Shown: piece after piece, positions 7,336-15,977 of the stretch | Layout: every line of letters begins with the position of its first letter | How positions within the stretch are numbered: the stretch's first letter is position 1 | Assembly: GCA_910578585.1 (NCBI GenBank) | Contig: CAJTRG010000002.1 | Span: 121,668-185,667 of the forward strand | Length of the DNA stretch: 64,000 nucleotides | From: an uncultured Mailhella sp. | GTDB taxonomy: Bacteria; Desulfobacterota; Desulfovibrionia; Desulfovibrionales; Desulfovibrionaceae | Direction: 5' to 3' | Made by a program: the position numbers and the translations under genes | Notes under the pieces: model-generated | What the model saw: only the letters and a program-made list of their open reading frames with translations | Databases searched by the model: none | What the model was told of the DNA's origin: nothing

Positions 7336-8097
7336 TTAAAAACTGTTATAGGTAGTTACAATAAAATCTATGCATTTTTGGTGTTCTTCTTTACCATTGC
7401 CGCTTATAATTTCAATGGGTTCACCAAAGGTAATGCGAATAGGAATATTGGGATTGATTGCTCCAAAATCTTTGGTCACAGGGCTGGTTCCCCAAGCCTT
7501 GGTCTTTAAAGCAACAGGAATAATGGGTGCACCTGCTTTCTTCGCCAGTTTTACTCCAAGAGAACTGAAATCATTAGCGTTTACATCAGGTCTGCGTGTT
7601 CCCTGCGGGAAAATGATAATGGATTCTCCATTTGCAAGTTTCTTTTGACCTTCCTCAAGCACAATGGCCAAGTCGTGACGAGGATTGTTTCTTGTTACAA
7701 CAATAGGGTTTTCAGCCGCAAGCACAGGGCCAAGCATAGGGTATTTTAAAAGAGATTCCTTGACTACAAAGGTATGATTGCAAACAGGCTGAATAATGCT
7801 GGGCAGGAAAAATGTTTCAAGGGTACTCATGTGGTTGGCAACAAAAACACAAGGTTTACCAAGATTGGTAATGTTTTCATGTCCTTCAATGATAATATCA
7901 GTTCCCACGCTTTCCATGGCTCTGCCCACCAGAACACTGTCGTACACCCAGCGTTCATTGGAATATTGACCTGCTCTGGCAACTTTTCCTGCGTCGTAAA
8001 CAATTTTGAAAAGTTTTGCATAGAAAATGGGTGTTGCAAAAGAGCATTTTTTATTTTCTTTGTGGTAATTTTGTGCGTATTGATAAATCATTTCCAT
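7336..8097 (-). CDS. plsC: 1-acyl-sn-glycerol-3-phosphate acyltransferase (PlsC family)
   Basis: A 253-aa lysophospholipid acyltransferase-fold protein that adds the second acyl chain to make phosphatidic acid at the inner membrane. Motif I reads VANHMSTLE (His89-x4-Glu94), so the usual H-x4-D has Glu instead of Asp. Motif III is IFPQGTRR near residue 160 and motif IV is APIIPVAL near 190. AGGAT precedes the ATG. It sits between rarA and rsmG in a minus-strand run. Confidence 0.88.
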   Translation of the reverse strand: MEMIYQYAQNYHKENKKCSFATPIFYAKLFKIVYDAGKVARAGQYSNERWVYDSVLVGRAMESVGTDIIIEGHENITNLGKPCVFVANHMSTLETFFLPSIIQPVCNHTFVVKESLLKYPMLGPVLAAENPIVVTRNNPRHDLAIVLEEGQKKLANGESIIIFPQGTRRPDVNANDFSSLGVKLAKKAGAPIIPVALKTKAWGTSPVTKDFGAINPNIPIRITFGEPIEIISGNGKEEHQKCIDFIVTTYNSF

Positions 8098-8112
8098 AAT
8101 AAAATCCTATAG

Positions 8113-9375
8113 TTATTTTTTCGTTACTCGTTTCCAGTTGAGATAAAGATTTCTTTCTTCGCCATTTTGTTTTGGGAAATAATATTCTTTATTGACAACA
8201 GTTTCAGGCAAATATTCCTGCTCAATATATCCGCAGGGAGCATCGTGGGGGTATAAATACCCTTTTTTGTAGCCCCATTCTTTTTGCAGCTTAGTTGAAG
8301 CATTTCTTAAATGCAAGGGCACAGGCTGCATGCCGTTTTTGCGAATTTCCTGGCTCACATTATGTAAAGCATTATAGGTGCTGTTGCTTTTGGGGGCGAG
8401 GGCAAGGTAAACAACCGTTTGAGCAAGGGGAATGTGCCCTTCCGGCATACCAATAAATTCAACAGCCTGCTGGCATGAAACCGCATAACTAAGAGCCTTT
8501 GGGTCAGCCAGGCCAATATCCTCGGAGGCAGAAATAATCAGGCGTCTGCAAATAAAGCGTGGATCTTCGCCGCCTTCAAGCAGTGAAGCTAAATAATAGA
8601 GGGCTGCATTGGGATCACTGCCGCGGATAGATTTAATAAGAGCAGAAGCTAATTCATAATGGCTGTCACCGTTCTTATCATGTCTGGCAATAACTTTGGG
8701 CAGAGCCTTTTGCGCGTGCTCCAAATTTTGCTTTTCTTTAGGCAGGGAAAACACATATTCAACTAAATTAAATAAGGTACGGGCATCGCCGTAACTGGCT
8801 GAACAGAGAAAATCAATGAGATCATCATCCAATGTAATTTCTTTCTTTTTGCACGCTGATAATACAAGTTTTCGAAGATTTTCTTTATGTAAAGGATTAA
8901 GTTTTAAGACATGCAGACGAGAAAGCAATTGCCTTGTAACAGAAAAAGAGGGATTTTCTGTGGTGGTGGCAATAAGGGTAATTTCACCGCTTTCAAGAAT
9001 GGGCAGGAAAAAGTCCTGCTGGGCTTTTGAAAATCTATGCAGCTCATCTAAAATAAGGATATCAATCCCTTGGAGTTGTTTGCGCAATTGCTGCAAGCCC
9101 ACTTCCGGCGCGCTGAGCCGTAAAATATGTTTGGAATGGTGATGAGCCAGAATAAGCGCAAGAGAAGATTTCCCACAGCCTGGAGGTCCAAAAAGCAAAA
9201 GACTGGGCAGACGCGGAGAATTATAGAGTGTTTGGAGATGTTCAGCCAGATGTTCCTGCCCCACATACTCGTCCATATCAAGAGGGCGGAGTTCTTCAGG
9301 CAATGGCTTTATTGTTTCTTTTGTTGTTTGTTCCACCAATGAAGTCCAAGCACCAAGACTGCTGCTGTTTCCCAT
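8113..9375 (-). CDS. rarA: Replication-associated recombination ATPase RarA (MgsA)
   Basis: A 420-aa AAA+ ATPase related to clamp loaders, acting at stalled replication forks. The Walker A is LFGPPGCGKSSL (about 62-73) and the Walker B-like segment is ILILDELHRF. Later come the sensor region IATTTENPSFSVTRQLLSRL and the C-terminal tetramerisation part with EGGEDPRFICRRLIISASED. The ATG at 9375 has ACAGGATTTTACG directly upstream. It overlaps the last 67 bases of rsmE, so the two are translated from one message. Confidence 0.95.
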   Translation of the reverse strand: MGNSSSLGAWTSLVEQTTKETIKPLPEELRPLDMDEYVGQEHLAEHLQTLYNSPRLPSLLLFGPPGCGKSSLALILAHHHSKHILRLSAPEVGLQQLRKQLQGIDILILDELHRFSKAQQDFFLPILESGEITLIATTTENPSFSVTRQLLSRLHVLKLNPLHKENLRKLVLSACKKKEITLDDDLIDFLCSASYGDARTLFNLVEYVFSLPKEKQNLEHAQKALPKVIARHDKNGDSHYELASALIKSIRGSDPNAALYYLASLLEGGEDPRFICRRLIISASEDIGLADPKALSYAVSCQQAVEFIGMPEGHIPLAQTVVYLALAPKSNSTYNALHNVSQEIRKNGMQPVPLHLRNASTKLQKEWGYKKGYLYPHDAPCGYIEQEYLPETVVNKEYYFPKQNGEERNLYLNWKRVTKK

Positions 9376-10034
9376 CGTAAAATCCTGTCTCCGATTGTGT
9401 ATGCTTTGAAGCCTGCATCTTTTAGAAGTTCAATTTCTTTTGGCGTAAATCCGCCTTCCGGGCCGATAACGCAAATGGTATTTCCTGTGAGGCCCAAATC
9501 TTTTTCAGATAAAAAGGCATCATGGGCATAATCGCTTTCTACTAAAAGTTGTTTATGTTCAAAATCTTTTGATTTTTCAATAAGTTCTTTTACTCCGCCC
9601 GGAACGGCTGAAATTTCAGGCAGATAGGGATTATGACACTGTTTAGCGCCTGCAATAAGCTGTTCCTGCCATGAAGCTTTGATATCCTTTGGCACAGGGA
9701 ATTGGCTTCGTTCTGCTTGCCAAAACCATAAATTATGCGCTTCCAGTTCCACTGATTTTTCAAGCATAAAGCCACGGCGTGCGGCTTTGCCCCAACCAAG
9801 CGCAAGCGTAATTTTTGCTTTATTTTCTGGATATGTTTTTTCAGAACGAAGTTCCAGCTCTGCTTCTTTCTTGGTGATGTTTTTGATTGCACAAACTGCT
9901 TCTTTGCCTTTACCGTTGAGCAGGGTAATTTCATCGCCAGCTTTCAAGCGCAGCACTTTTGATAAATGGTGAAATTCGCTGCCGGTTAAGACAAGTTCCT
10001 GCCATTTTTCTGGTTCTAAATAAAACGCATGCAT
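9309..10034 (-). CDS. rsmE: 16S rRNA (uracil-1498 N3) methyltransferase RsmE
   Basis: A 241-aa SPOUT-class methyltransferase. The N-terminal PUA-like part starts MHAFYLEPEKW; the SAM knot at the C-terminus shows CVIGPEGGFTPKEIELL and LRWETAAVLVLGLHWW. It modifies U1498 of 16S rRNA. An upstream in-frame reading to 10115 exists but would overlap the preceding gene by 80 bases; the ATG at 10034, with GTGGAT upstream, gives the family length and start. Confidence 0.93.
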   Translation of the reverse strand: MHAFYLEPEKWQELVLTGSEFHHLSKVLRLKAGDEITLLNGKGKEAVCAIKNITKKEAELELRSEKTYPENKAKITLALGWGKAARRGFMLEKSVELEAHNLWFWQAERSQFPVPKDIKASWQEQLIAGAKQCHNPYLPEISAVPGGVKELIEKSKDFEHKQLLVESDYAHDAFLSEKDLGLTGNTICVIGPEGGFTPKEIELLKDAGFKAYTIGDRILRWETAAVLVLGLHWWNKQQKKQ

Positions 10035-10035
10035 A

Positions 10036-11769
10036 TTAAAATCCACTATAAATGATTTCTGGTGTTTTGGTATGTGATTTTTGAATACCCAGTATTTCGT
10101 CACGAATCGCAACAAGCTTTCGATAATTCTTTTTGATTTCCATGCCTCTTGCTGTCAGCTGACCTTCTGTTTTTTCAATATAATTCTTCAAAAGGTAACG
10201 ATTATTCAAAATTCTTTCAATTTCATACAGCGTACTTTCAATAATCGTTTCAAAATAGTGTACGCTTTCAAAGCGAAGTTCCTTAGTAATATTGACAGCT
10301 TCTGTCAGCATTTGCTCATAATTGAGGACTTTGTCCTTATATTTTCGTACACTGATTTCTTCCAGGGCACGAACTTTTCTTGCCTGCAAAATGAAACTGA
10401 ATTTATTGAGATTTTCCTGCACAAGCTCACGAAGTTCAGAAGAATCATCAGCATTGAGTTTTGAGAGATACGCTTCAAGAATTTTGCTCAAATCAAGGAA
10501 AAACTCATCACTGTAGCTGATAATTCTGCGTTGATGTTTAGACAGCCATGTGAAAAGGAATTTCAGACGTTTTTCTTCAGTATCTGTGTTCTCGATGAGC
10601 TCTGTTTTCTTATAAAGAACAGTACCAAAATATTCGCCGCGGATAATATCGTTGAGGCGAATAATAAGGTTCGTCGTATCCCGAAGCACATTGATATTTT
10701 GAATAGATTTGCCGGTGATTGGGTGAATAATTTCGTGAGACATGATAGACAGCGCTCTATCCTGACGCACGTTGCCCTTGTTGAACGCGTGTTGTTTATA
10801 CAGTGTGCGCAAAATAATAACACGTTTTTTCTCATCAACAAAAGCATTTTGTTCTTTAATTTCATTAATAATATCAGCCTGTTCTTTATCAATGCTGACA
10901 AGGGTAATTTTTTCTACAGAAGGATAGCGGCCGTGCTGGTGGTAGTTCCAGATGGTTGTAATAACTCGGTCAGACTGCCCAAGAACACGAATAAGGAAAC
11001 TTTCGCCGGCTTTATGCAAACGCCGTGAAAAGAGGGCAGCAGAAGTTCTTCTTTCGGATGCAATAGGAAATCCGTACAGTTCCATGAGATATTGCATAAC
11101 AAAGTTTCTGTTGCGCTGATACAGTTCATCATTATCCATTTGAAATTTGCCAATGCGCAGTCCAAACCGTTTGATTTCTCCGTTCATATCAGACGGGAAG
11201 GAAGCAAAGACACCGGAAAGCTGATAATGACCGTAAAAACTTTTACTGAGCACATGGGCTCTGTCCATTTCAATAAGATAAGGCAAAAGCTGTGGATAAA
11301 GATCTAAAATCGTAATATCCTGACGCTGAAATTTCTTTTTAAATTCTTCATGAAAATTTCTGGGCAGTCTGGAAAGCATGGTGTGGTTATTGATTTGTGT
11401 TACATTGCTTTCCAGGGGGCAGCAGGGGCCTTTTGCAAAGGATAAAAATTCTGAAATCGGATGCAGAGAATCGTATTGAAAAACTTCTTGAAAGGATGAG
11501 AGTTTTCTATCGAGCACAAGCATGGAGAAGCCCGGTAAATTATGATATTCATAGCTGTCTGACTCAAAGGAGGGCAATAAGGAACGCACATCTATAAGCG
11601 GATAATTTTTATTTTCAAAATAAGGCTTGAGCAAAGTTTCGCGAATATGAATAATGTCAAGGAATTCCTTGAGCTCGGAAAGGGTAGTAATAGAAATGAA
11701 TTTAAAAGAATCAGACTTTTCGTCAAAATTCCATTTTGATTGAGAAAAAGCTTCAGAGTAGTGTTTCAT
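10036..11769 (-). CDS. Uncharacterised 577-aa cytoplasmic protein
   Basis: I do not recognise a family. The protein has no signal peptide or membrane helix, is rich in charged residues, and looks strongly helical in its last 250 residues (for example QENLNKFSFILQARKVRALE). AAGGAT lies 8 bases before its ATG. It heads the minus-strand run with rsmE, rarA, plsC and rsmG, and its stop lies one base before the rsmE start, so it is co-translated with rsmE. No catalytic signature is evident, and no function is proposed. Confidence 0.75.
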   Translation of the reverse strand: MKHYSEAFSQSKWNFDEKSDSFKFISITTLSELKEFLDIIHIRETLLKPYFENKNYPLIDVRSLLPSFESDSYEYHNLPGFSMLVLDRKLSSFQEVFQYDSLHPISEFLSFAKGPCCPLESNVTQINNHTMLSRLPRNFHEEFKKKFQRQDITILDLYPQLLPYLIEMDRAHVLSKSFYGHYQLSGVFASFPSDMNGEIKRFGLRIGKFQMDNDELYQRNRNFVMQYLMELYGFPIASERRTSAALFSRRLHKAGESFLIRVLGQSDRVITTIWNYHQHGRYPSVEKITLVSIDKEQADIINEIKEQNAFVDEKKRVIILRTLYKQHAFNKGNVRQDRALSIMSHEIIHPITGKSIQNINVLRDTTNLIIRLNDIIRGEYFGTVLYKKTELIENTDTEEKRLKFLFTWLSKHQRRIISYSDEFFLDLSKILEAYLSKLNADDSSELRELVQENLNKFSFILQARKVRALEEISVRKYKDKVLNYEQMLTEAVNITKELRFESVHYFETIIESTLYEIERILNNRYLLKNYIEKTEGQLTARGMEIKKNYRKLVAIRDEILGIQKSHTKTPEIIYSGF

Positions 11770-11922
11770 TCTTTTATATCCTTATAAAAGTATAACTACC
11801 TTATTTTTGTATTTATATCCAGACAATTTGTAACAAATTTGAAAAAATTTTTCAATATTTTTCTATTGCTTAAGCGTGGAAAATTTTGTTATATTTACAG
11901 CACTGAAAATAAGGGTATTAAC

Positions 11923-12900
11923 ATGGAAATTTCAAATAATTTTATTGAGAAAAATAGTGTGATAGATAATTTTTTGGCTTTAATTGCAAGTACTTTTGAT
12001 GCGCATTCTGTTTTATTATTTATGCCTGAAAGCGAAAACAGCCCAGCAAAACTTATTTCTTATTTCAGCATGAGTGAAAAATCTATTTTGCGTGATGCAC
12101 AAATTGCCCAGGGAAAGGGGCTTGTGGGCTGGATTTTGAAGAATAAAGAACCTCTTTTATACCAAATCCCCGAAGATAATAGAGCAAATTTAGGCTATTA
12201 TTTTGATGAAACAGAAGATGCTGTTCATTCCTTTATGGGAACATTTGTGGCTGGCAACGGAGCTCTTTGCCTGGATAGTAAAAAATGTAATTTCTTTTCA
12301 GGCAATCAACAAAAACTCCTTGATTTATATGGAAAAATTCTTCCACAACTTTTTGCGATTGTGGAGCGGAGTTCTCAGGCTGCAATGGTTGAACATTATT
12401 TTCAATTGTTGGAACAGCTTGCTGATCTCAAGAAAAATTATAATGGCTGGTCTCCCTATCTTCGAAAATTACTGCAATTACTGTCTGTTTCCTTGGGCTT
12501 TGAATACGTTGCTTTTACCTCCTTATCAGAGAAAAAGGATCACTATTATATTGACGGCGAATACCCGACTATTACCTCTAAAAAAGAATTTAGTTTCAGC
12601 GGCGGACTTGTGGGCTGGGTTTATAAAAATGAAGAAATCATTCAAAACGACGGTAAAGATTCTGTTCATAATTTACCATTATATGCAAAAAATGATGATT
12701 TGCCGGTTTTTCCGGCAACTGTGTGCATTCCTGTGCGGGTTGAAAGAAATATTGCTGCTGTGCTTTGTTTAGCATCTTCCAATCCAAAAGAATTTAATAG
12801 TGATTTTAAAATTATTACACGGGTGATTAGTGAAGATTTAGCACAGTTTTTAGAAATTGTTGCGCTGCGGTATCGTGTTCAAAAATACAAGAATAAATAA
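11923..12900 (+). CDS. Two-GAF-domain protein
   Basis: A 325-aa cytoplasmic protein with two GAF-like modules, about residues 10-150 and 185-320. Each carries a characteristic KGLVGW/GGLVGWVYKNEE turn (AQGKGLVGWILKNKE and FSGGLVGWVYKNEE) and a late strand like VCIPVRVERNIAAVLCLASS. No output domain (kinase, GGDEF, HTH) follows, so it is probably a ligand- or redox-sensing partner protein. AAGGG lies 7 bases before the ATG at 11923; a longer frame from 11839 lacks such a site. Confidence 0.8.
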   Translation: MEISNNFIEKNSVIDNFLALIASTFDAHSVLLFMPESENSPAKLISYFSMSEKSILRDAQIAQGKGLVGWILKNKEPLLYQIPEDNRANLGYYFDETEDAVHSFMGTFVAGNGALCLDSKKCNFFSGNQQKLLDLYGKILPQLFAIVERSSQAAMVEHYFQLLEQLADLKKNYNGWSPYLRKLLQLLSVSLGFEYVAFTSLSEKKDHYYIDGEYPTITSKKEFSFSGGLVGWVYKNEEIIQNDGKDSVHNLPLYAKNDDLPVFPATVCIPVRVERNIAAVLCLASSNPKEFNSDFKIITRVISEDLAQFLEIVALRYRVQKYKNK

Positions 12901-13413
12901 TTAGTGCATAAATTGCTTGTAAATACCATTAATAAGAAAGGCAACATATTGATTTTTTGTAAAATATAAATAAAAACATATACTCACAAAAAATATAAAT
13001 GTAAAAACATGTTCTGAATATCTGTTTGTTTTTACAAGTTTGACGGCTATTTTATTATTTGGATTGAATAATCTGGGAACACCTTTTGTGGTGAGCATAT
13101 CAAGAAAAATGTGCGAAAAAATTCCCAGGAAAAAGGCATAACAGAGCTCTTTGTATTTCAAAATTTCCTGAAAATATTTTTCCGCATTGGGAAAAAGTAT
13201 CATATAAATAAAACACAGAATAAATGCATACCAGACCCAGGCATGGCTGTGTTTTCTGTGGATTTGATTGAAACTAAAACCAATTTTTGTGAGAAAGAAA
13301 TCAATACTGTCTGGTATGGTTGAACCTAAGTAACTTGCGACAATGCCCATAAGGTCAAATTTACATGCTGCAGCAAGACCAACAGCAAAAATTCTGTGTG
13401 AGAACCAGTTCAT
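12901..13413 (-). CDS. YdjM-like membrane-bound metal-dependent hydrolase (DUF457)
   Basis: A 170-aa membrane protein with about four hydrophobic segments. The metal-ligand pattern of the YdjM/LexA-induced family is visible: WFSHRIFAVG (His6), GSTIPDSIDF (Asp34/Asp37 region), HRKHSHAW, and LGIFSHIFLDMLTTKGV near residue 100. These proteins sit in the inner membrane; their substrate is unclear. The ATG lies 3 bases after the stop of the upstream 63-aa gene, suggesting coupling. Confidence 0.8.
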   Translation of the reverse strand: MNWFSHRIFAVGLAAACKFDLMGIVASYLGSTIPDSIDFFLTKIGFSFNQIHRKHSHAWVWYAFILCFIYMILFPNAEKYFQEILKYKELCYAFFLGIFSHIFLDMLTTKGVPRLFNPNNKIAVKLVKTNRYSEHVFTFIFFVSICFYLYFTKNQYVAFLINGIYKQFMH

Positions 13414-13416
13414 GCA

Positions 13417-13608
13417 TTAAACTTTTGTGCGCAAATAGGCAACGATTCCACTGGCAACCAAAGATATGAAAAACCAAAAGTAAAGAGCTTTTCCTGTTGT
13501 AGGTTTTTTCATGAAAAATGCTGTGTACTGAGGAAGAACAAGACTGCATAAAGCAACAAAAGTGCTTGAGACTGCAAGAATAATAAAGAAAAGCATTAAA
13601 TTTTCCAT
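13417..13608 (-). CDS. Small membrane protein (63 aa), unrecognised
   Basis: Two hydrophobic segments, ILAVSSTFVALCSLVLP and YFWFFISLVASGIVAYL, joined by a basic loop FMKKPTTGK, ending in RTKV. AAAAGGAAT sits 3-11 bases before the ATG, a good site. It is coupled to the YdjM-like gene downstream. The family is not recognised. Confidence 0.6.
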   Translation of the reverse strand: MENLMLFFIILAVSSTFVALCSLVLPQYTAFFMKKPTTGKALYFWFFISLVASGIVAYLRTKV

Positions 13609-13670
13609 AACATTCCTTTTGGTTATTGTATTGACAATTTGAACTATAATGGCAAAAAGTCAAGTTTTAC

Positions 13671-13699
13671 TTGACAGTTATGAACTTAATCTTTATAGA
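13671..13699 (+). promoter_or_regulatory. Candidate sigma-70 promoter for the AI-2E family gene
   Basis: TTGACA (13671-13676), 17-bp spacer, TATAGA (13694-13699). The -35 box is inside a perfect inverted repeat, GTCAAG at 13659-13664 and CTTGAC at 13670-13675, which could be an operator. The gene starts 126 bases downstream. Confidence 0.5.
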
Positions 13700-13825
13700 A
13701 AACTGACAATACAAATACCTTTTATACGTTACTGGTCGTGGATTATAGTTAAAATTATTTTTTTTGCAACCCGAATTATATTGTTTTAAATTTGGAGCTT
13801 ACCTTTAAGGTTTGAAAATACTATT

Positions 13826-14887
13826 ATGCAAAACGGTCTTGAATTTCGCTCTTTTTTACTTTTTTTAGTTCTTGTCAGTTTACTCTTTTTTTCCATATTA
13901 ATGCCTTTTTTAGGGGCAATTTTCTGGGCTGTTGCTCTGGCCATTGTCTTTGCACCGCTGCAAAATTATTTTGTAAAGCATATTCAATGGAAGAATGTCG
14001 CCACCCTTTGCACGCTTCTTTGTTGTGCATTGGTTGTTGTTTTGCCATTTTTATTTATTATTACTTCTGTTATTGCGGAATGTGTAAAGATTTATGCAGC
14101 CTTAAATTCCGGTTCAACCAATTTAGCCCATTATTTTAATGAAATTCAAAAAGCCTATCCGTTTGTGCAGGACATTTTACAGCAATTAAATCTGGAACCG
14201 GGGCTTATTACGCAAAAAGTCAGTGAATTTGCATTAAAAGTAAGTGGTATTGTTGCTCAGCAAACAGTACATATTGGACAAGGAACCATTTCTTTTATTG
14301 TGCAGATTGCCATTATGCTTTATGTGGCATTTTTTATGATGCGTGACAGTAAATCACTGATTATCAAATTGCATAAGGCGCTGCCTTTAGGGCATAAAAG
14401 AGAACAGCTTCTTTTTGCAAAATTTTCTGAAGTGACTCGTGCCACGATCAAGGGCAGTCTTGTTGTGGCCATGGTGCAGGGAACCATTGGCGGACTGGTA
14501 TTTTATTTTTTAGGCATAAGCTCTGCGTTGTTATGGGGCGTGGTAATGACACTTTTTTCGCTCATTCCCATGGTAGGTGCCAGCATAGTCTGGTTTCCCG
14601 TTTGTGTGTATTTCTTTGCAGTTGGCGAAACATTAAATGCCTGCATTTTACTCTTTTTCGGTGCTGTCGTGATTGGGCTTATGGATAATATCTTGCGCCC
14701 TGTTTTAGTGGGACGCGATACCAAGCTTCCAGATTATGTGATTTTGCTTTCAACTTTGGGTGGTTTTAGTATTTTTGGTATGAACGGCTTTGTGGTCGGC
14801 CCACTTGTAGCAACACTTTTTATTGCCAGCTGGGAAATTTTCACGTTAGAATTTAATGATGATGATTGTGAAATCGAAGAAGAATAA
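13826..14887 (+). CDS. AI-2E family transporter (PerM/YdiK type)
   Basis: A 353-aa integral membrane protein with about seven to eight helices and the family C-terminal region, including PMVGASIVWFPVCVYF, DNILRPVLVGRDTKLPDYV and LGGFSIFGMNGFVVGP. Members export small molecules, including autoinducer-2 or Na+ in some species; the substrate cannot be told from sequence. The ATG has only a weak AAGGTT about 17 bases upstream. A terminator follows at 14927. Confidence 0.9.
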   Translation: MQNGLEFRSFLLFLVLVSLLFFSILMPFLGAIFWAVALAIVFAPLQNYFVKHIQWKNVATLCTLLCCALVVVLPFLFIITSVIAECVKIYAALNSGSTNLAHYFNEIQKAYPFVQDILQQLNLEPGLITQKVSEFALKVSGIVAQQTVHIGQGTISFIVQIAIMLYVAFFMMRDSKSLIIKLHKALPLGHKREQLLFAKFSEVTRATIKGSLVVAMVQGTIGGLVFYFLGISSALLWGVVMTLFSLIPMVGASIVWFPVCVYFFAVGETLNACILLFFGAVVIGLMDNILRPVLVGRDTKLPDYVILLSTLGGFSIFGMNGFVVGPLVATLFIASWEIFTLEFNDDDCEIEEE

Positions 14888-14926
14888 AAATTTTAACACG
14901 TTGATAATATCTTATTAAACAAAAAC

Positions 14927-14950
14927 GCCCCTTATAAAGGGGCATTTTTT
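14927..14950. terminator. Rho-independent terminator after the AI-2E family gene
   Basis: GCCCCTT (14927-14933), ATA loop, AAGGGGC (14937-14943), then a run of six Ts. A-rich sequence on the left side means it may also serve purQ from the other strand. Confidence 0.85.
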
Positions 14951-14970
14951 ATTTCAACTTAGTTATAAAA

Positions 14971-15786
14971 TTAGCCTTTCAAGAATTTTACCGCGTTTTC
15001 AAAAATAACAGTACCCAAGGTCGTTACTTTCTTGTCTTGGCTGCTTGCCCAGTGCGGATGGTTGGTGATATGGTTGAATGCTTCAGGGTGAGGCATAAGT
15101 CCAAGTACGTGTCCTGTTGGATCAGTAAGACCTGCAATACCTTTTGGTGAACCATTGGGGTTATAAGGATATTCCATGGTTACTGCATCGGTATTTGGAT
15201 CAGTATATTGCAGACAGATTAAATTTTCTTGTTCAAGGCGGTTCAAGGTTGCTTCATCAGGAGTTACAATTCGTCCTTCACCATGGCGTACAGGCACTTG
15301 AATAAAATCAATTCCTTGAGTGAAAATGCAGGGGCTCTTTGGATTGGCCTTTAATTGTACCCATCTGTCTTCATAGCGGGCAGAAAGGTTGTGGGTAAGA
15401 GAAACCTGACGTTCAAAACGCTTATTATCAAGACTTGGCAAGATTCCGAGTTTGACAAGAAGCTGGAAGCCATTGCAAATGCCCATGATCAGTTTTCCGT
15501 CGTCAAGGAATTTATTCAAATGGTCAAGAAGAGGTTTTTCTTCATTATCTTTTAAATAAAGCCAGCGCTGGGCAGCTGCATGGGCAGCACCTAAATCATC
15601 ACCATCCAAGAATCCACCGGGGAAAAGCAAAAATTGGTAATCATTTAATTTGACAGCACCAGAAACAATATCGGAAAAATGCACGATATCTGCTGCATCA
15701 GCACCAGCTTGGCGCACAGCATGCGCGGTTTCTTTGTGTGAATTTGTGCCATATCCAGTTAAAACAAGTGCTTTTACAGTTGCCAT
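14971..15786 (-). CDS. purQ: Phosphoribosylformylglycinamidine synthase, glutaminase subunit PurQ
   Basis: A 271-aa class I glutamine amidotransferase. The nucleophile is Cys104 in MGICNGFQLLVKLG, and the His-Glu pair is in LMPHPEAFNH near residue 235. It supplies ammonia to PurL in purine synthesis. The form is longer than Bacillus PurQ (about 227 aa) and resembles the long PurQ/PurL C-terminal type. GGAG lies 6 bases before the ATG. It stands alone on the minus strand. Confidence 0.9.
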   Translation of the reverse strand: MATVKALVLTGYGTNSHKETAHAVRQAGADAADIVHFSDIVSGAVKLNDYQFLLFPGGFLDGDDLGAAHAAAQRWLYLKDNEEKPLLDHLNKFLDDGKLIMGICNGFQLLVKLGILPSLDNKRFERQVSLTHNLSARYEDRWVQLKANPKSPCIFTQGIDFIQVPVRHGEGRIVTPDEATLNRLEQENLICLQYTDPNTDAVTMEYPYNPNGSPKGIAGLTDPTGHVLGLMPHPEAFNHITNHPHWASSQDKKVTTLGTVIFENAVKFLKG

Positions 15787-15977
15787 TTTAACTCCATTTT
15801 TATGTTTGATAAAACTATTTGTTTTAATTTATATTTTTTTATTAAAAATATTTCTTTCATTCTTTGTAAAATATAGTATAGTAGCGAAATAAATAAAGGT
15901 CAATGCGTGACAAAAAGAAAAATTTTTGTTAGGTTTTACCAAGATTATAAAGCATAAAAACTTTGATTGAGGTCAGC

